Shown: positions 18,416-27,956 of the stretch, in pieces
How the letters are laid out: each line of letters starts with the position of its first letter
How positions within the stretch are numbered: position 1 is the stretch's first letter
Source of the DNA: Robiginitomaculum sp.
GTDB taxonomy: Bacteria > Pseudomonadota > Alphaproteobacteria > Caulobacterales > Maricaulaceae
Direction: 5' to 3'
NCBI GenBank assembly: GCA_015485155.1
Contig: WFUF01000018.1
Location: forward strand, 1 to 42,842
Length of the DNA: 42,842 nucleotides
Made by a program: the position numbers and the translations under genes
Notes under the pieces: model-generated
The model's database searches: none
Seen by the model: the letters and a program-made list of their open reading frames with translations, nothing else
What the model was told of the DNA's origin: nothing

Positions 18416-20268
18416 AACACCTGTCCCTGCTTGCTGGTTATGGCAGCAAGTTTTCTGTCTTTTTCCAGAGCAAACTTTAATATCCTGCGGGCTCTGGGAG
18501 CAGCAGCACTTGCACCGCCGCCGCCGTGCTCAACCACAACAGAAATTGCAAGTTCCGGGTTTTCAAAAGGCGCAAAACCTACAAACAGTGCATGATCTCT
18601 TTGTTCCCAGGGCAGTTCATCATTCTTAAGAACCTTATCATCACGCTCGGCCTGGGTAATACGGCGCACTTGCCCGGTACCGGTTTTCCCAGCCCACAGC
18701 GTGCCCTTGCCATCCAGACCATCGGGGAAAAAAGCTGTTGCCCATGGCTTATTGACAACACTGAACATTCCCTGCCTTGCCATGTCAAAGGCCGCATCGG
18801 AAAACCCTAGCGGCTCTGCTGTGTTCCCATTACGATGCTCTTTATGCTCCAGCGTTGGAATTATTTTTCGTCCCGTCGCAATTCGGGCCGTCATTACCGC
18901 CAACTGAATCGGTGTAGCAGATAAATATCCCTGTCCTATCCCCGCGATCAAGGTTTCGCCCTGTGCCCATGGCAGATCAAATCTGGCCCGCTTCCATGCC
19001 TGTGTAGGAACCAGCCCGGCAGAACCTCCGCCAAGATCAAGATCAAATAATTTACCAAACCCAAATTTCATTGCCGCTGCATGAATACGCTCAATACCAA
19101 GTCTGCGCGCCAATTCATAAAAATAGATATCGCAGCTAACCCCAATGGCACCGTTCAAATCAACATTACCGTGACCCTCACGACGCCAACAGTGAAACAC
19201 GCGATCACCCAATTCTATTTTCCCTGAACAATGAATGCGTTCTTTTGGATCGGCCATTCTCGCATCCATAGCGGCCATTGCTACCACTGGCTTAAAACAT
19301 GATGCTGGAGGGAATGAACCACCAATTGCCTTGTTAAACAGTGGATTAAACTTATCATTTAATAAAGCCTGATAGTCGTCATTTGATATTCCACGGGAAA
19401 ATTTATTAGGGTCAAAAGAAGGAGTTGAGGCCAAAGCCCGCACTTCACCACTGGCAAGATCAAGTACACAGGCAGCGCCGCTGACACCTTCAAACGCCTT
19501 AACCGCAACAGCTTGCAAATCCTTATCAATACTAAGCCTGATATCTTTTCCTGGCTTGGCACGGGTTCTGATATCAGGCAGTTCACGAATAACGCGGCCA
19601 AGTGCATTTACCTCAAACTTCAAAGCTCCTGGTTCTCCGCGTAATTCCAGATCATATTTACGCTCCATACCGGTGCGCCCGATACGAAAGCCCGGGTGGC
19701 GCAATAGGGGCTCATCACCCATAAGATGATCGGGTGGAACGGAGCCAACATAACCGGTAATGTGCGCAGTATCATAACCAGCGGGATAGGTTCGTATTTC
19801 CCCTACTTCTGGCTGAATACCGGGAAGCTCTGGCAATAAAAGATTCACACGGGCAAAAGTCTCCCAGTCCACATGATCCGCGATTCTAATAGTCGAAGCT
19901 TTGGCGCGTCTGGTAAACTCTTTGCGAATTTCGGCTTCTCTGCCCTCTGGTAAAGTCATGATATGTGAAAGTTTTTCAAATAGCACGTCCAGATCACTGA
20001 CCTGTTCCGGTCTAAGCAATAATCTGAAATTGTCGGCATTTGTTGCTAATTCCTGGCCCGTACGATCCAGTATCCGGCCCCGACTTGGCACAAGCAACCT
20101 GAAATTAAATTGGTTTTCTTCAGATAAACCCCGGTATTTTTTTGCTTCCAAGATTTGCAACTGATACAATCTGGACGTCAAACTGGCAAAACCCAATAGT
20201 CCTGCACCACCTAACATCAATGTCCGGCGGGTAAATCGTGTACGATCTTCTTCATCCCGGCCTATCAT
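18412..20268 (-). CDS. mrdA: Penicillin-binding protein 2 (elongation transpeptidase)
   Basis: PBP2 cross-links peptidoglycan in the lateral wall and works with RodA. The 618-residue protein has one N-terminal membrane anchor (about 15-35), a dimerisation domain starting near NQFNFRLLVPSRGRILDRTG, and a transpeptidase domain. The catalytic SxxK is Ser323 to Lys326 in PPASCFKP, where many homologues read PPGSTFK. The second motif is Ser378-Cys-Asp, as in E. coli PBP2 (SCD), and the third is AGKTGTGQ. The start overlaps the mreD stop by four bases. Beta-lactams such as mecillinam target this class. Confidence 0.96.
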   Translation of the reverse strand: MIGRDEEDRTRFTRRTLMLGGAGLLGFASLTSRLYQLQILEAKKYRGLSEENQFNFRLLVPSRGRILDRTGQELATNADNFRLLLRPEQVSDLDVLFEKLSHIMTLPEGREAEIRKEFTRRAKASTIRIADHVDWETFARVNLLLPELPGIQPEVGEIRTYPAGYDTAHITGYVGSVPPDHLMGDEPLLRHPGFRIGRTGMERKYDLELRGEPGALKFEVNALGRVIRELPDIRTRAKPGKDIRLSIDKDLQAVAVKAFEGVSGAACVLDLASGEVRALASTPSFDPNKFSRGISNDDYQALLNDKFNPLFNKAIGGSFPPASCFKPVVAMAAMDARMADPKERIHCSGKIELGDRVFHCWRREGHGNVDLNGAIGVSCDIYFYELARRLGIERIHAAAMKFGFGKLFDLDLGGGSAGLVPTQAWKRARFDLPWAQGETLIAGIGQGYLSATPIQLAVMTARIATGRKIIPTLEHKEHRNGNTAEPLGFSDAAFDMARQGMFSVVNKPWATAFFPDGLDGKGTLWAGKTGTGQVRRITQAERDDKVLKNDELPWEQRDHALFVGFAPFENPELAISVVVEHGGGGASAAAPRARRILKFALEKDRKLAAITSKQGQVL

Positions 20269-20831
20269 ATTACTGAACCATGATGAAAATCATATAATCT
20301 TCTTGCTTGCTGGGTCATGCGCTGCAAGCGTCTATAAAACCGACCAAACAAAGGATACAATAAAAAGGTTATCATACCCTGTGCAAGCAGATGAATACTA
20401 TCCACCTGCCAGCCCATCGCAATCACACCGGCAAAGGCCGCCGCAAACACAGTCAATATAACCATCAACCCAAATCCTGCCCACAGCATGGAGCTTCCAC
20501 GACCTGAGAATGCATCGCTTTGCGTTGTCATTATTGCATAGGCAAACAAATAGGAAAATGACCACAAACCCAAGGGCCCACCAGTTAGTAAATCCTGAAT
20601 GAGACCAATAGCAAATACCACAATTGGCGGCATCATTTTTGAACGGGCCATGGCCCAAAAGAAAATTGCCATCAATGGAAACAATGGCATTGGTATCAAT
20701 ATGCCCAGTAAGTGAAATGGCGCAACATAAATCAGCAATCCAATTAGCGAAACCAAAGTTGGCACGCCTATCCAGGCGATCAGCCCTGCTCTGGCTGCCA
20801 CGGAAGACAATCTGGTAACCCCGGAACTCAT
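20265..20831 (-). CDS. mreD: Rod-shape-determining membrane protein MreD
   Basis: MreD is a small polytopic inner-membrane protein of the elongasome linking MreC to the PBP2-RodA pair. The 188 residues contain about five hydrophobic segments, and the motif LLTGGPLGLWSFSYL matches the conserved MreD stretch (DLLxGxPLG). Sequence conservation in this family is low, so position within the operon is the main support. It overlaps mreC and mrdA by four bases on each side. Confidence 0.92.
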   Translation of the reverse strand: MSSGVTRLSSVAARAGLIAWIGVPTLVSLIGLLIYVAPFHLLGILIPMPLFPLMAIFFWAMARSKMMPPIVVFAIGLIQDLLTGGPLGLWSFSYLFAYAIMTTQSDAFSGRGSSMLWAGFGLMVILTVFAAAFAGVIAMGWQVDSIHLLAQGMITFLLYPLFGRFYRRLQRMTQQARRLYDFHHGSVI

Positions 20832-21751
20832 TGGGATAAACCTTGCAATAAATGATCACCATGCACGCTTACCTCGCTTGCAGCAGGTGACTCGACAGGC
20901 TCCTGCTCTGGCGGGATTACGAGTGGGCGCGTCAGAACCTGAACATAGTCGACACTATTCAAATTGGCAAATAATTGTACTCTGACATTATGCTGTTCAT
21001 CAATCTCAACTACTTTCCCAATCATCAGGCCACTTGGCAATATGCCATCATCTCCTGATGTTAAAACCCTGGTGGAGATTGCCGGTACAAAACCATTATT
21101 TATATAGATCAGCTTCGGATGTTTTGCATTGTCACCGGCCAAAATTGCGCGGCTGGTATTTCCCTCAAATGTAACCGGAACTCTGGAATTTAGGTCGGTT
21201 AGCATCAATACCCGTGATGAATACTTGCCGACGGTAACAATTCTGCCGACCATTCCATCAGGATCCACTACTGCCTGACCTTCGGCAACACCAGAAGAGC
21301 TACCGGCCCGCAATAAGGCCGAGCGAACAAACGGCCCCCTGGATTCTGATATAAGCCGGGTGGATAACACTCGTATCTGATCTTCTCCTTGTATGTTGAG
21401 TAGTTTTTCGTAACGCAGTATTTTTGCGTGCAGTGCATGGGATAAGGATTCCCACTGGCGCAAAGTCCGGTTTTCTCTTTCTAATTCCAACACCCGCTGG
21501 CTTGCATTCCAGTGCGCGGCAATTCTTTCGTTTAATTTTTGAATTCCGGACAGCGGCCACTCAATCAACTGCATTGGCGGTTTTGCAATATCATCCACCA
21601 CACGCCGGAGGCCTTTGAACGGCATTTCACCCTCGGAAGTTCGGCTAACCACCAATAAGGCAAGAGAAACCAGAAGCAAAAGCAATAAGGATGCCCGCGT
21701 ACCAAACCCACGCAACCAATCAAATGGGCCTGATGAACCTCTTTTTGCCAT
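20828..21751 (-). CDS. mreC: Rod-shape-determining protein MreC
   Basis: MreC is a bitopic periplasmic scaffold that activates PBP2. The 307-residue protein has an N-terminal membrane anchor (about 17-35, LLLLLLVSLALLVVS), a coiled coil at about 65-115 (LERENRTLRQWESL), and the C-terminal double beta-barrel with GSSSGVAEGQAVVDPDGMVGRI and the later SGDDGILPSGLMIGKV. It follows mreB by 64 bases and overlaps mreD by four, giving the usual operon order. Confidence 0.95.
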   Translation of the reverse strand: MAKRGSSGPFDWLRGFGTRASLLLLLLVSLALLVVSRTSEGEMPFKGLRRVVDDIAKPPMQLIEWPLSGIQKLNERIAAHWNASQRVLELERENRTLRQWESLSHALHAKILRYEKLLNIQGEDQIRVLSTRLISESRGPFVRSALLRAGSSSGVAEGQAVVDPDGMVGRIVTVGKYSSRVLMLTDLNSRVPVTFEGNTSRAILAGDNAKHPKLIYINNGFVPAISTRVLTSGDDGILPSGLMIGKVVEIDEQHNVRVQLFANLNSVDYVQVLTRPLVIPPEQEPVESPAASEVSVHGDHLLQGLSQ

Positions 21752-21815
21752 ACTAGCCCGCCAACCGCCAGGCTGCTCCCTTACTAATCAATTCGGGTAA
21801 AACCCGTTCACAGTC

Positions 21816-22873
<1,058 letters not shown>

Positions 22874-22980
22874 ATTTGCGACTATCAGGTCAAGCCAACA
22901 TTTATATGCCAATTCACATGCGCACCAGAGTGTTTTGCTGTGGATTGTGAGCAGGATCAAGTCCTACAATCAAATTTTCC

Positions 22981-23691
22981 TCATTTTACCTGATTTTCCT
23001 TGCGTTTCCAGGCCCCTCGAAGCAACCAGATAGCGACCATTACCAATCCCGCCATGCCAAAGAAAAGTAAAACTCTAAAACCATCTGCCTGCCCCGCCCA
23101 TGAGAGCAGCCCCTGCCCGACCAGTGCAATGGCTAAAATTTTGGGAATAATACCAATTCCTGTACCAACCGAGAACTGCATAAACCTCGCCCGTGAAACA
23201 CCAAGAGCCAAATTCACCAAAATAAACGGCCCCGACGGCACCACCCGAACCAACAGGGCTGACCAAAAACCATTTTTGCTAACAAAGCTGATAAGCTTGC
23301 CAAAGCCTTTACCGCCAAATTTTGCAAGTGGTTCAGCACCAACCCAACGGGCAAACCAAAAGTGCGAGCATGCCGAAACCATTGTGCCTATCCACGAATA
23401 AATACTGCCCGCAATAGGGCCAAAGACAAAAACGCTGGCCGCAATGAGCAAAAACTGCGGGGTACCAATCAGCCCCAGCGCCCAAAACACCAGCACTGCT
23501 ACCGGCAGACCAAAGGCGCTGTCCTTAACCGTATAAAACAAAGCCTCGATTATTTCACGATCCGGCCCGACTCCGACGATCAGCAAAACTGCCAGAGCCA
23601 CAATAAGTCCGGCAAAAACAAACAGCCGTAACCGCAACATTCCCTGTGCAGATATTTGCTCCCATATGGTTTTCTTTGCTGGCATGCTCAT
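22981..23691 (-). CDS. VTT-domain (TVP38/TMEM64 or DedA-like) membrane protein
   Basis: The 236-residue inner-membrane protein has about five to six hydrophobic segments. The VTT/SNARE-associated pattern is visible: FGPIAGSIYSWIGTMVSACSHFWFARWVG followed by a GFW..LLVRVVPSGPFILVNLALGVSR stretch, where the Arg and the Pro-rich loop are conserved in the family. Members of this superfamily have been linked to lipid scrambling and membrane homeostasis, but no specific substrate can be read here. The start ATG overlaps the miaA stop (ATGA), so it is co-translated with miaA. A weak cruciform lies at 22943-22971 beyond its end. Confidence 0.82.
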   Translation of the reverse strand: MSMPAKKTIWEQISAQGMLRLRLFVFAGLIVALAVLLIVGVGPDREIIEALFYTVKDSAFGLPVAVLVFWALGLIGTPQFLLIAASVFVFGPIAGSIYSWIGTMVSACSHFWFARWVGAEPLAKFGGKGFGKLISFVSKNGFWSALLVRVVPSGPFILVNLALGVSRARFMQFSVGTGIGIIPKILAIALVGQGLLSWAGQADGFRVLLFFGMAGLVMVAIWLLRGAWKRKENQVK

Positions 23692-24611
23692 ATGGCCTTT
23701 TTCCTGGATATCATGAAATCAAGAGCATCACTGCCATTCTCAAATGCAGGCCAGTTCCCCGCGCGGCCTCGCGACCATGTAAGTTGCCGCTTGGCGTAAC
23801 GCCTTGAATCTCTCTTGGCCTCAAAAACAGCCTGCTCCATTGAAATCTCTTCGGCAATATATCTGGACAGTGGAGCAAGGCCGATGGCTTTGTGTGAGGC
23901 GCTGACATCTGCACCCCATTTTGCCAGAAACCCACGAACCTCATCTATTACACCTTGTTGCAGCATTTGCTCAAAACGCCGGTCAATTCGTTCATACAAT
24001 TGATTACGCTCCGGACGCAAGACGGCAGCTTTCCACTCATCATGATTTATAACAGGAGACGTATTTTGATGAAAAAATGTAATTGGCTTTCCTGTTTGCA
24101 GATATACGCTGAAAGCTCTTGCAAGTCTTTGCCTGTCAGAGCCTTTAATTCGCCGTGCGGCTTCTGGATCCACCCGGTTTAATTCTTCGCGTAAATAGTC
24201 CAGACCGCGCTCTGCTATAATTTTGCTCACCTCTGCCTGAACAGTATCTGAAACATCCGGTATATGCGCCAAACCTCTGGTCAATGCCTCAAAATAAAGC
24301 CCGGTTCCTCCAGCAATAACCGGTACATTGCCGCGTTTTCTGATTTTTCCGATCAAATCAACGACATGATCAACCCAGCGCCCTACCGACCAGCGATCGT
24401 CCGGTTGTGAACATTCAAACAAATGATGCGGCACTGCCCGACGTTCTGCTATTGTTGGCACCGCACTTAAAACCGGCAATCCTTCATATAACTGCATTGA
24501 ATCCGCATTGATTACTTCCGCAGAACAATGTTCTGCAAGATCAACAGCCAATGCTGTCTTTCCACTTGCAGTAGGCCCAAAAACCAGCAGGATGGGGGAA
24601 GTCTCTAGCAT
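23688..24611 (-). CDS. miaA: tRNA dimethylallyltransferase
   Basis: MiaA adds dimethylallyl to N6 of A37 in tRNAs reading codons that start with U, using DMAPP. From the ATG at 24611 the protein has 307 residues, the family norm. The P-loop GPTASGKT is at about residues 11-18, NADSMQLYEGLPVLSA binds the substrate, and GGTGLYFEALTRGL and RRYAKRQLTWSRG are family signatures. A longer frame begins with a TTG at 24656, but those extra residues are outside the usual family start. It is divergent from serB with start codons that overlap at CATG. Confidence 0.95.
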   Translation of the reverse strand: MLETSPILLVFGPTASGKTALAVDLAEHCSAEVINADSMQLYEGLPVLSAVPTIAERRAVPHHLFECSQPDDRWSVGRWVDHVVDLIGKIRKRGNVPVIAGGTGLYFEALTRGLAHIPDVSDTVQAEVSKIIAERGLDYLREELNRVDPEAARRIKGSDRQRLARAFSVYLQTGKPITFFHQNTSPVINHDEWKAAVLRPERNQLYERIDRRFEQMLQQGVIDEVRGFLAKWGADVSASHKAIGLAPLSRYIAEEISMEQAVFEAKRDSRRYAKRQLTWSRGRAGNWPAFENGSDALDFMISRKKAI

Positions 24612-25503
24612 GGAATATCTTGCGGCAATGGAACATACTCTCTCAATAGCAGGCAATCAGAAAACTGCAGACTTTGAACAAGCCGTGCAGGTTTTGCAAG
24701 CTAACGGTTTTACCGTGCTGCGGCAATTGGCTGCAAACCGCGCCGTAGAAATGTCAGGTAATGGCTCAGCCGTGGAAATTGAGCAATACCTTGCAGATCT
24801 TCAGGTTGACTGGTGTCTGCATAAAACTCCGGTTCAAATTGCTGAAGTACTCGTATGTGACATGGACAGTACAATTATCGGACAGGAATGTATTGATGAG
24901 CTGGCAGAAATGGCAGGTGTCGGGGCACAGGTAAAAGCAATTACCGAAACTGCAATGCAAGGAGGTCTTGAGTTCTCATCATCTTTGACTGAACGAGTTG
25001 CCCAATTGGCAGGACTGCATGAAGACGTTCTGCGCCAATGCTGGAATGATCGTATCAGGATCAACCCCGGCGCCAGACAATTGATTGCCACTATGAACAG
25101 GTTGGGGGCAAAAACCGCTTTGGTCTCCGGCGGCTTCACCTGGTTTGCTGACATGGTGGCAAAGGCTGTCGGATTTAACGAAGCTTACGCCAATCAATTG
25201 GTGATAAAAAACCACAAGCTAACCGGCGAAGTCATGGAGCCAATTCTTGACGGAGCCGCAAAGCGCGACCACCTGTTCCGACTCTCTAGAGGACGACTTA
25301 GAACCTGTGCCATTGGTGATGGGGCCAATGATCTGGCAATGATAAATGCCGCAGATATTGGTATTTCATACCGGGCCAAACCAATAGTAGAGCGCTCTGC
25401 CAATGGCCGCATAAAACATACTGATTTAACGACTGCATTATTGTTTCAGGGAATAGGCCCTGATCAGTGGCAAAATGACCATGAATACGCCGGTCTCGAT
25501 TAA
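24610..25503 (+). CDS. serB: Phosphoserine phosphatase
   Basis: SerB is the last step of serine synthesis, dephosphorylating L-phosphoserine in the cytosol. It is a HAD hydrolase: DMDSTII (nucleophile and acid Asp), SGGFTWF (motif II) and GDGANDLAMI (motif IV) are all present. An N-terminal region of about 80 residues precedes the catalytic domain, as in other proteobacterial SerB. I chose the ATG at 24610, with GGGGGAA about nine bases upstream, giving 297 residues; the frame is open further up into miaA. Its start overlaps that of miaA, and its stop shares TTAA with the convergent protease gene. Confidence 0.95.
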   Translation: MEYLAAMEHTLSIAGNQKTADFEQAVQVLQANGFTVLRQLAANRAVEMSGNGSAVEIEQYLADLQVDWCLHKTPVQIAEVLVCDMDSTIIGQECIDELAEMAGVGAQVKAITETAMQGGLEFSSSLTERVAQLAGLHEDVLRQCWNDRIRINPGARQLIATMNRLGAKTALVSGGFTWFADMVAKAVGFNEAYANQLVIKNHKLTGEVMEPILDGAAKRDHLFRLSRGRLRTCAIGDGANDLAMINAADIGISYRAKPIVERSANGRIKHTDLTTALLFQGIGPDQWQNDHEYAGLD

Positions 25504-26891
25504 CGAATCGCCAGCCGCAACACTTCGCCCCGGCGATTAACAATGATCAATACTGGCCTGTCTGATTGCTTTTTGGCATCTGCTGCAAGTTTTTCCGCGT
25601 CCTTTATGGAAGACACATTTTTCCATGCAATTTGTTCAATCACATCACCGACTTTTATTTTTGTGGCGGCATCAGAAGAATCTCGCGTGGACAGTACCAC
25701 CAGCCCCTTGACCGATGACCTTATTGAGAACTGACGGCGAAGATCGGAAGTTAATTCTGCCAGCTCCATATCAAGTATAAATTGTGGCCCGCCGGCTTCA
25801 TTGGAATGCTCCCCTGCGTCCACATCCAAATCTTCTTGTTCAAGCAATCCGATTTCAACTGCGACCGTTCGCCTGTCTCCCTCGCGAACCAGTACAATAT
25901 CAACCTTGCTGCCCGGCTTTGCCTTGGCTGCCAGAGCAGTAAGCATTCTGGAGTCTGAAACCTCTTTACCATCAAATTCAACAATAAGATCACCAGCCTT
26001 GATACCAGCCCGTTCAGCAGGCCCATCAACCCCGACACTGAACACCAATGCTCCGGCAGCTTCGCCAAGCCCGTAACTCTCAGCCACAGCCCGTGTTACC
26101 GAGTTAACGCTTACCCCCAGCCAACCGCGTTCTATAACCCCGAATTCAAGCAGCTTTTCGACAATATCTGCAACCAGATTAGACGGTATGGAAAAGGCAA
26201 TGCCAACGGAACCGCCAGATGGCGACAAAATCGCAGAATTAACACCAATCACCTCTCCGGCCATATTAAACAACGGTCCGCCTGAATTGCCGCGATTGAT
26301 TGCTGCATCTGTCTGGATAAATTGGTCATAATTGCCTGAAGAAATATCACGATTTCGCGCGGAAATGATCCCTGCGGACACAGATCCACCAAGCCCGAAC
26401 GGATTACCAATCGCCAGCACCCATTCTCCAGTCAGTGCCTTATCGGAATCACCAAGTGTTACAGCCGGCAGATCCTGTTCGGGGTGCACTCGCAGAACAG
26501 CAAGATCCGTAGCCGGATCACGCCCGACAATATCAGCCACCAGAACCAGACCATCAAAAAACGTTACCTCTACCTCATCAGCGCCCTCGATTACATGATT
26601 ATTGGTGATTATTACTCCGGCCGGGTCAATAACAAAACCTGATCCAGAAGATTGCTGGGTTCTGCTGTCGGGGCCAAAATAATCATTAAACCTCTCTACT
26701 GATGAACCTTCAGGAAATCTCGGCATTTCGGAGCCAACCTGCCGGGAGGTGGAAATATTTACCACCGCAGGAGACAATCTTTTGGTCAGTTCAGCAAACC
26801 CATCTGGCGCAGGGTGCCCCTGGCCAACAGCCGGAAAAGCCAAAATAACGCCCAATGTCGTAAAGACCGCTATAAAACGAATGAAGCTCAT
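25500..26891 (-). CDS. DegP/DegQ-type periplasmic serine protease (HtrA family)
   Basis: This 463-residue protease has a Sec signal peptide (about 1-23, ending AVGQG). The catalytic triad is His99 (TNNHVIEGAD), Asp129 (ATDLAVLRV) and Ser203 (NRGNSGGPLF). Two PDZ domains follow: the first at about 235-330 (VDGPAERAGIKAGDLIVEFDGKEV) and a more degenerate second at about 385-460. Two PDZ domains fit DegP or DegQ, which degrade and chaperone misfolded envelope proteins, rather than DegS. I leave the symbol blank because DegP and DegQ cannot be separated by eye. Convergent with serB. Confidence 0.93.
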   Translation of the reverse strand: MSFIRFIAVFTTLGVILAFPAVGQGHPAPDGFAELTKRLSPAVVNISTSRQVGSEMPRFPEGSSVERFNDYFGPDSRTQQSSGSGFVIDPAGVIITNNHVIEGADEVEVTFFDGLVLVADIVGRDPATDLAVLRVHPEQDLPAVTLGDSDKALTGEWVLAIGNPFGLGGSVSAGIISARNRDISSGNYDQFIQTDAAINRGNSGGPLFNMAGEVIGVNSAILSPSGGSVGIAFSIPSNLVADIVEKLLEFGVIERGWLGVSVNSVTRAVAESYGLGEAAGALVFSVGVDGPAERAGIKAGDLIVEFDGKEVSDSRMLTALAAKAKPGSKVDIVLVREGDRRTVAVEIGLLEQEDLDVDAGEHSNEAGGPQFILDMELAELTSDLRRQFSIRSSVKGLVVLSTRDSSDAATKIKVGDVIEQIAWKNVSSIKDAEKLAADAKKQSDRPVLIIVNRRGEVLRLAIR

Positions 26892-27070
26892 GTACTTAAA
26901 CCCAAACTAAAGATCCACAATACCAGCCATAACGAACCCGGCTCTTAAGAGCAACTCGAAGCCAACTGATAATCTTGTGTTCAACAACTTTATATCTACG
27001 CAGGTTTTCACATTTGCAACACAATGTCCCGCTATGAAGAACCAGAAATTATTTCAAAGGAATATTCAAC

Positions 27071-27796
27071 ATGAAAATCATTGCCATTACTATAACGAGC
27101 ATATTGGTATTGTTAACCTCCAATGCCTTTGCAGCACAGGATATGGACACACGCTCGCGCCTTAGCTTGAGCGCCACCGGCAAAGTGCAAACAGTACCTG
27201 ACATGGCCATTTTACAGGCCGCAGTTATTAGCGAAGGGAAAACTGCCAAGGAAACCATGGCTGCAAACCGCTTAAAAATGAACGATGTCTTTCACAGCCT
27301 GAAACAGGTGGGAATCAAGCAAAAAGACGTGCAAACCTCCAGACTGCATGTCACTCCGGTTTACGCACCATTTTCCAGCGATAAATCAAAAACCGCACAG
27401 CGTATCACCGGCTACAGAGTCAGCAATCAGGTCACAATCACCATCAGGAACCTAACGCAAACCGGCATAATTATTGATGCCATGATACAAAGCGGAGCCA
27501 ATAATATCAGTAACATAAATTTTGGCCTGCAAAATCAGGAGACAGCTCTTAATCAGGCCCGCAAGCTGGCCATTGGTAAATTGCTGGCCAAAGCCAGATT
27601 ATATGCGCGGGCTGGTGGATTTGAAATCGGCGATATCCTGACTATGAGCGAAAATGGCTCGTCCCTGCCCAGATTCCGTACAGGTGCCGATTTTTCACCC
27701 AAGGCAATGGCAATAAGCAGTGCGCCCACTCCTGTATCTTCTGGAGAAATATCCACATCGGTTACCGTAACCGCCAGTTTTGAGATTGTGCAATAA
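27071..27796 (+). CDS. SIMPL-domain (DUF541) secreted protein
   Basis: This 241-residue protein starts with a Sec signal peptide MKIIAITITSILVLLTSNAFA, so it is periplasmic or outer-membrane associated. The DUF541 pattern is visible: LSLSATGKVQTVPDMAILQAAVISEGKTAKETMAANRLKMNDVFHSLKQVGI, then VQTSRLHVTPVY, TGYRVSNQVTITIRNL, and the C-terminal ISTSVTVTASFEI. Relatives include E. coli YggE and the Brucella BP26 antigen. They are reported to counter oxidative stress or form channel-like assemblies, but the activity is uncertain. AAAGGA is nine bases before the ATG. Confidence 0.92.
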   Translation: MKIIAITITSILVLLTSNAFAAQDMDTRSRLSLSATGKVQTVPDMAILQAAVISEGKTAKETMAANRLKMNDVFHSLKQVGIKQKDVQTSRLHVTPVYAPFSSDKSKTAQRITGYRVSNQVTITIRNLTQTGIIIDAMIQSGANNISNINFGLQNQETALNQARKLAIGKLLAKARLYARAGGFEIGDILTMSENGSSLPRFRTGADFSPKAMAISSAPTPVSSGEISTSVTVTASFEIVQ

Positions 27797-27956
27797 TTTC
27801 AGACACTTGGTTATTATGACAAATTGGTAATGTGAATTGTGCCTAAAATCATTGACGACATGATGCACAAGATACACCTTGGCCATTCATAAAGGAACCT
27901 GAACTAACGCTTTAATACATGGTGCCTTGAATACCAGTCTGCATAAGGGACGAGCA

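Noticed and set aside
22943-22971. Terminator between the VTT-domain gene and mreB
   Set aside because: GATTGT/ACAATC and AGGA/TCCT can pair but the stem is interrupted and no T-run follows on either strand.
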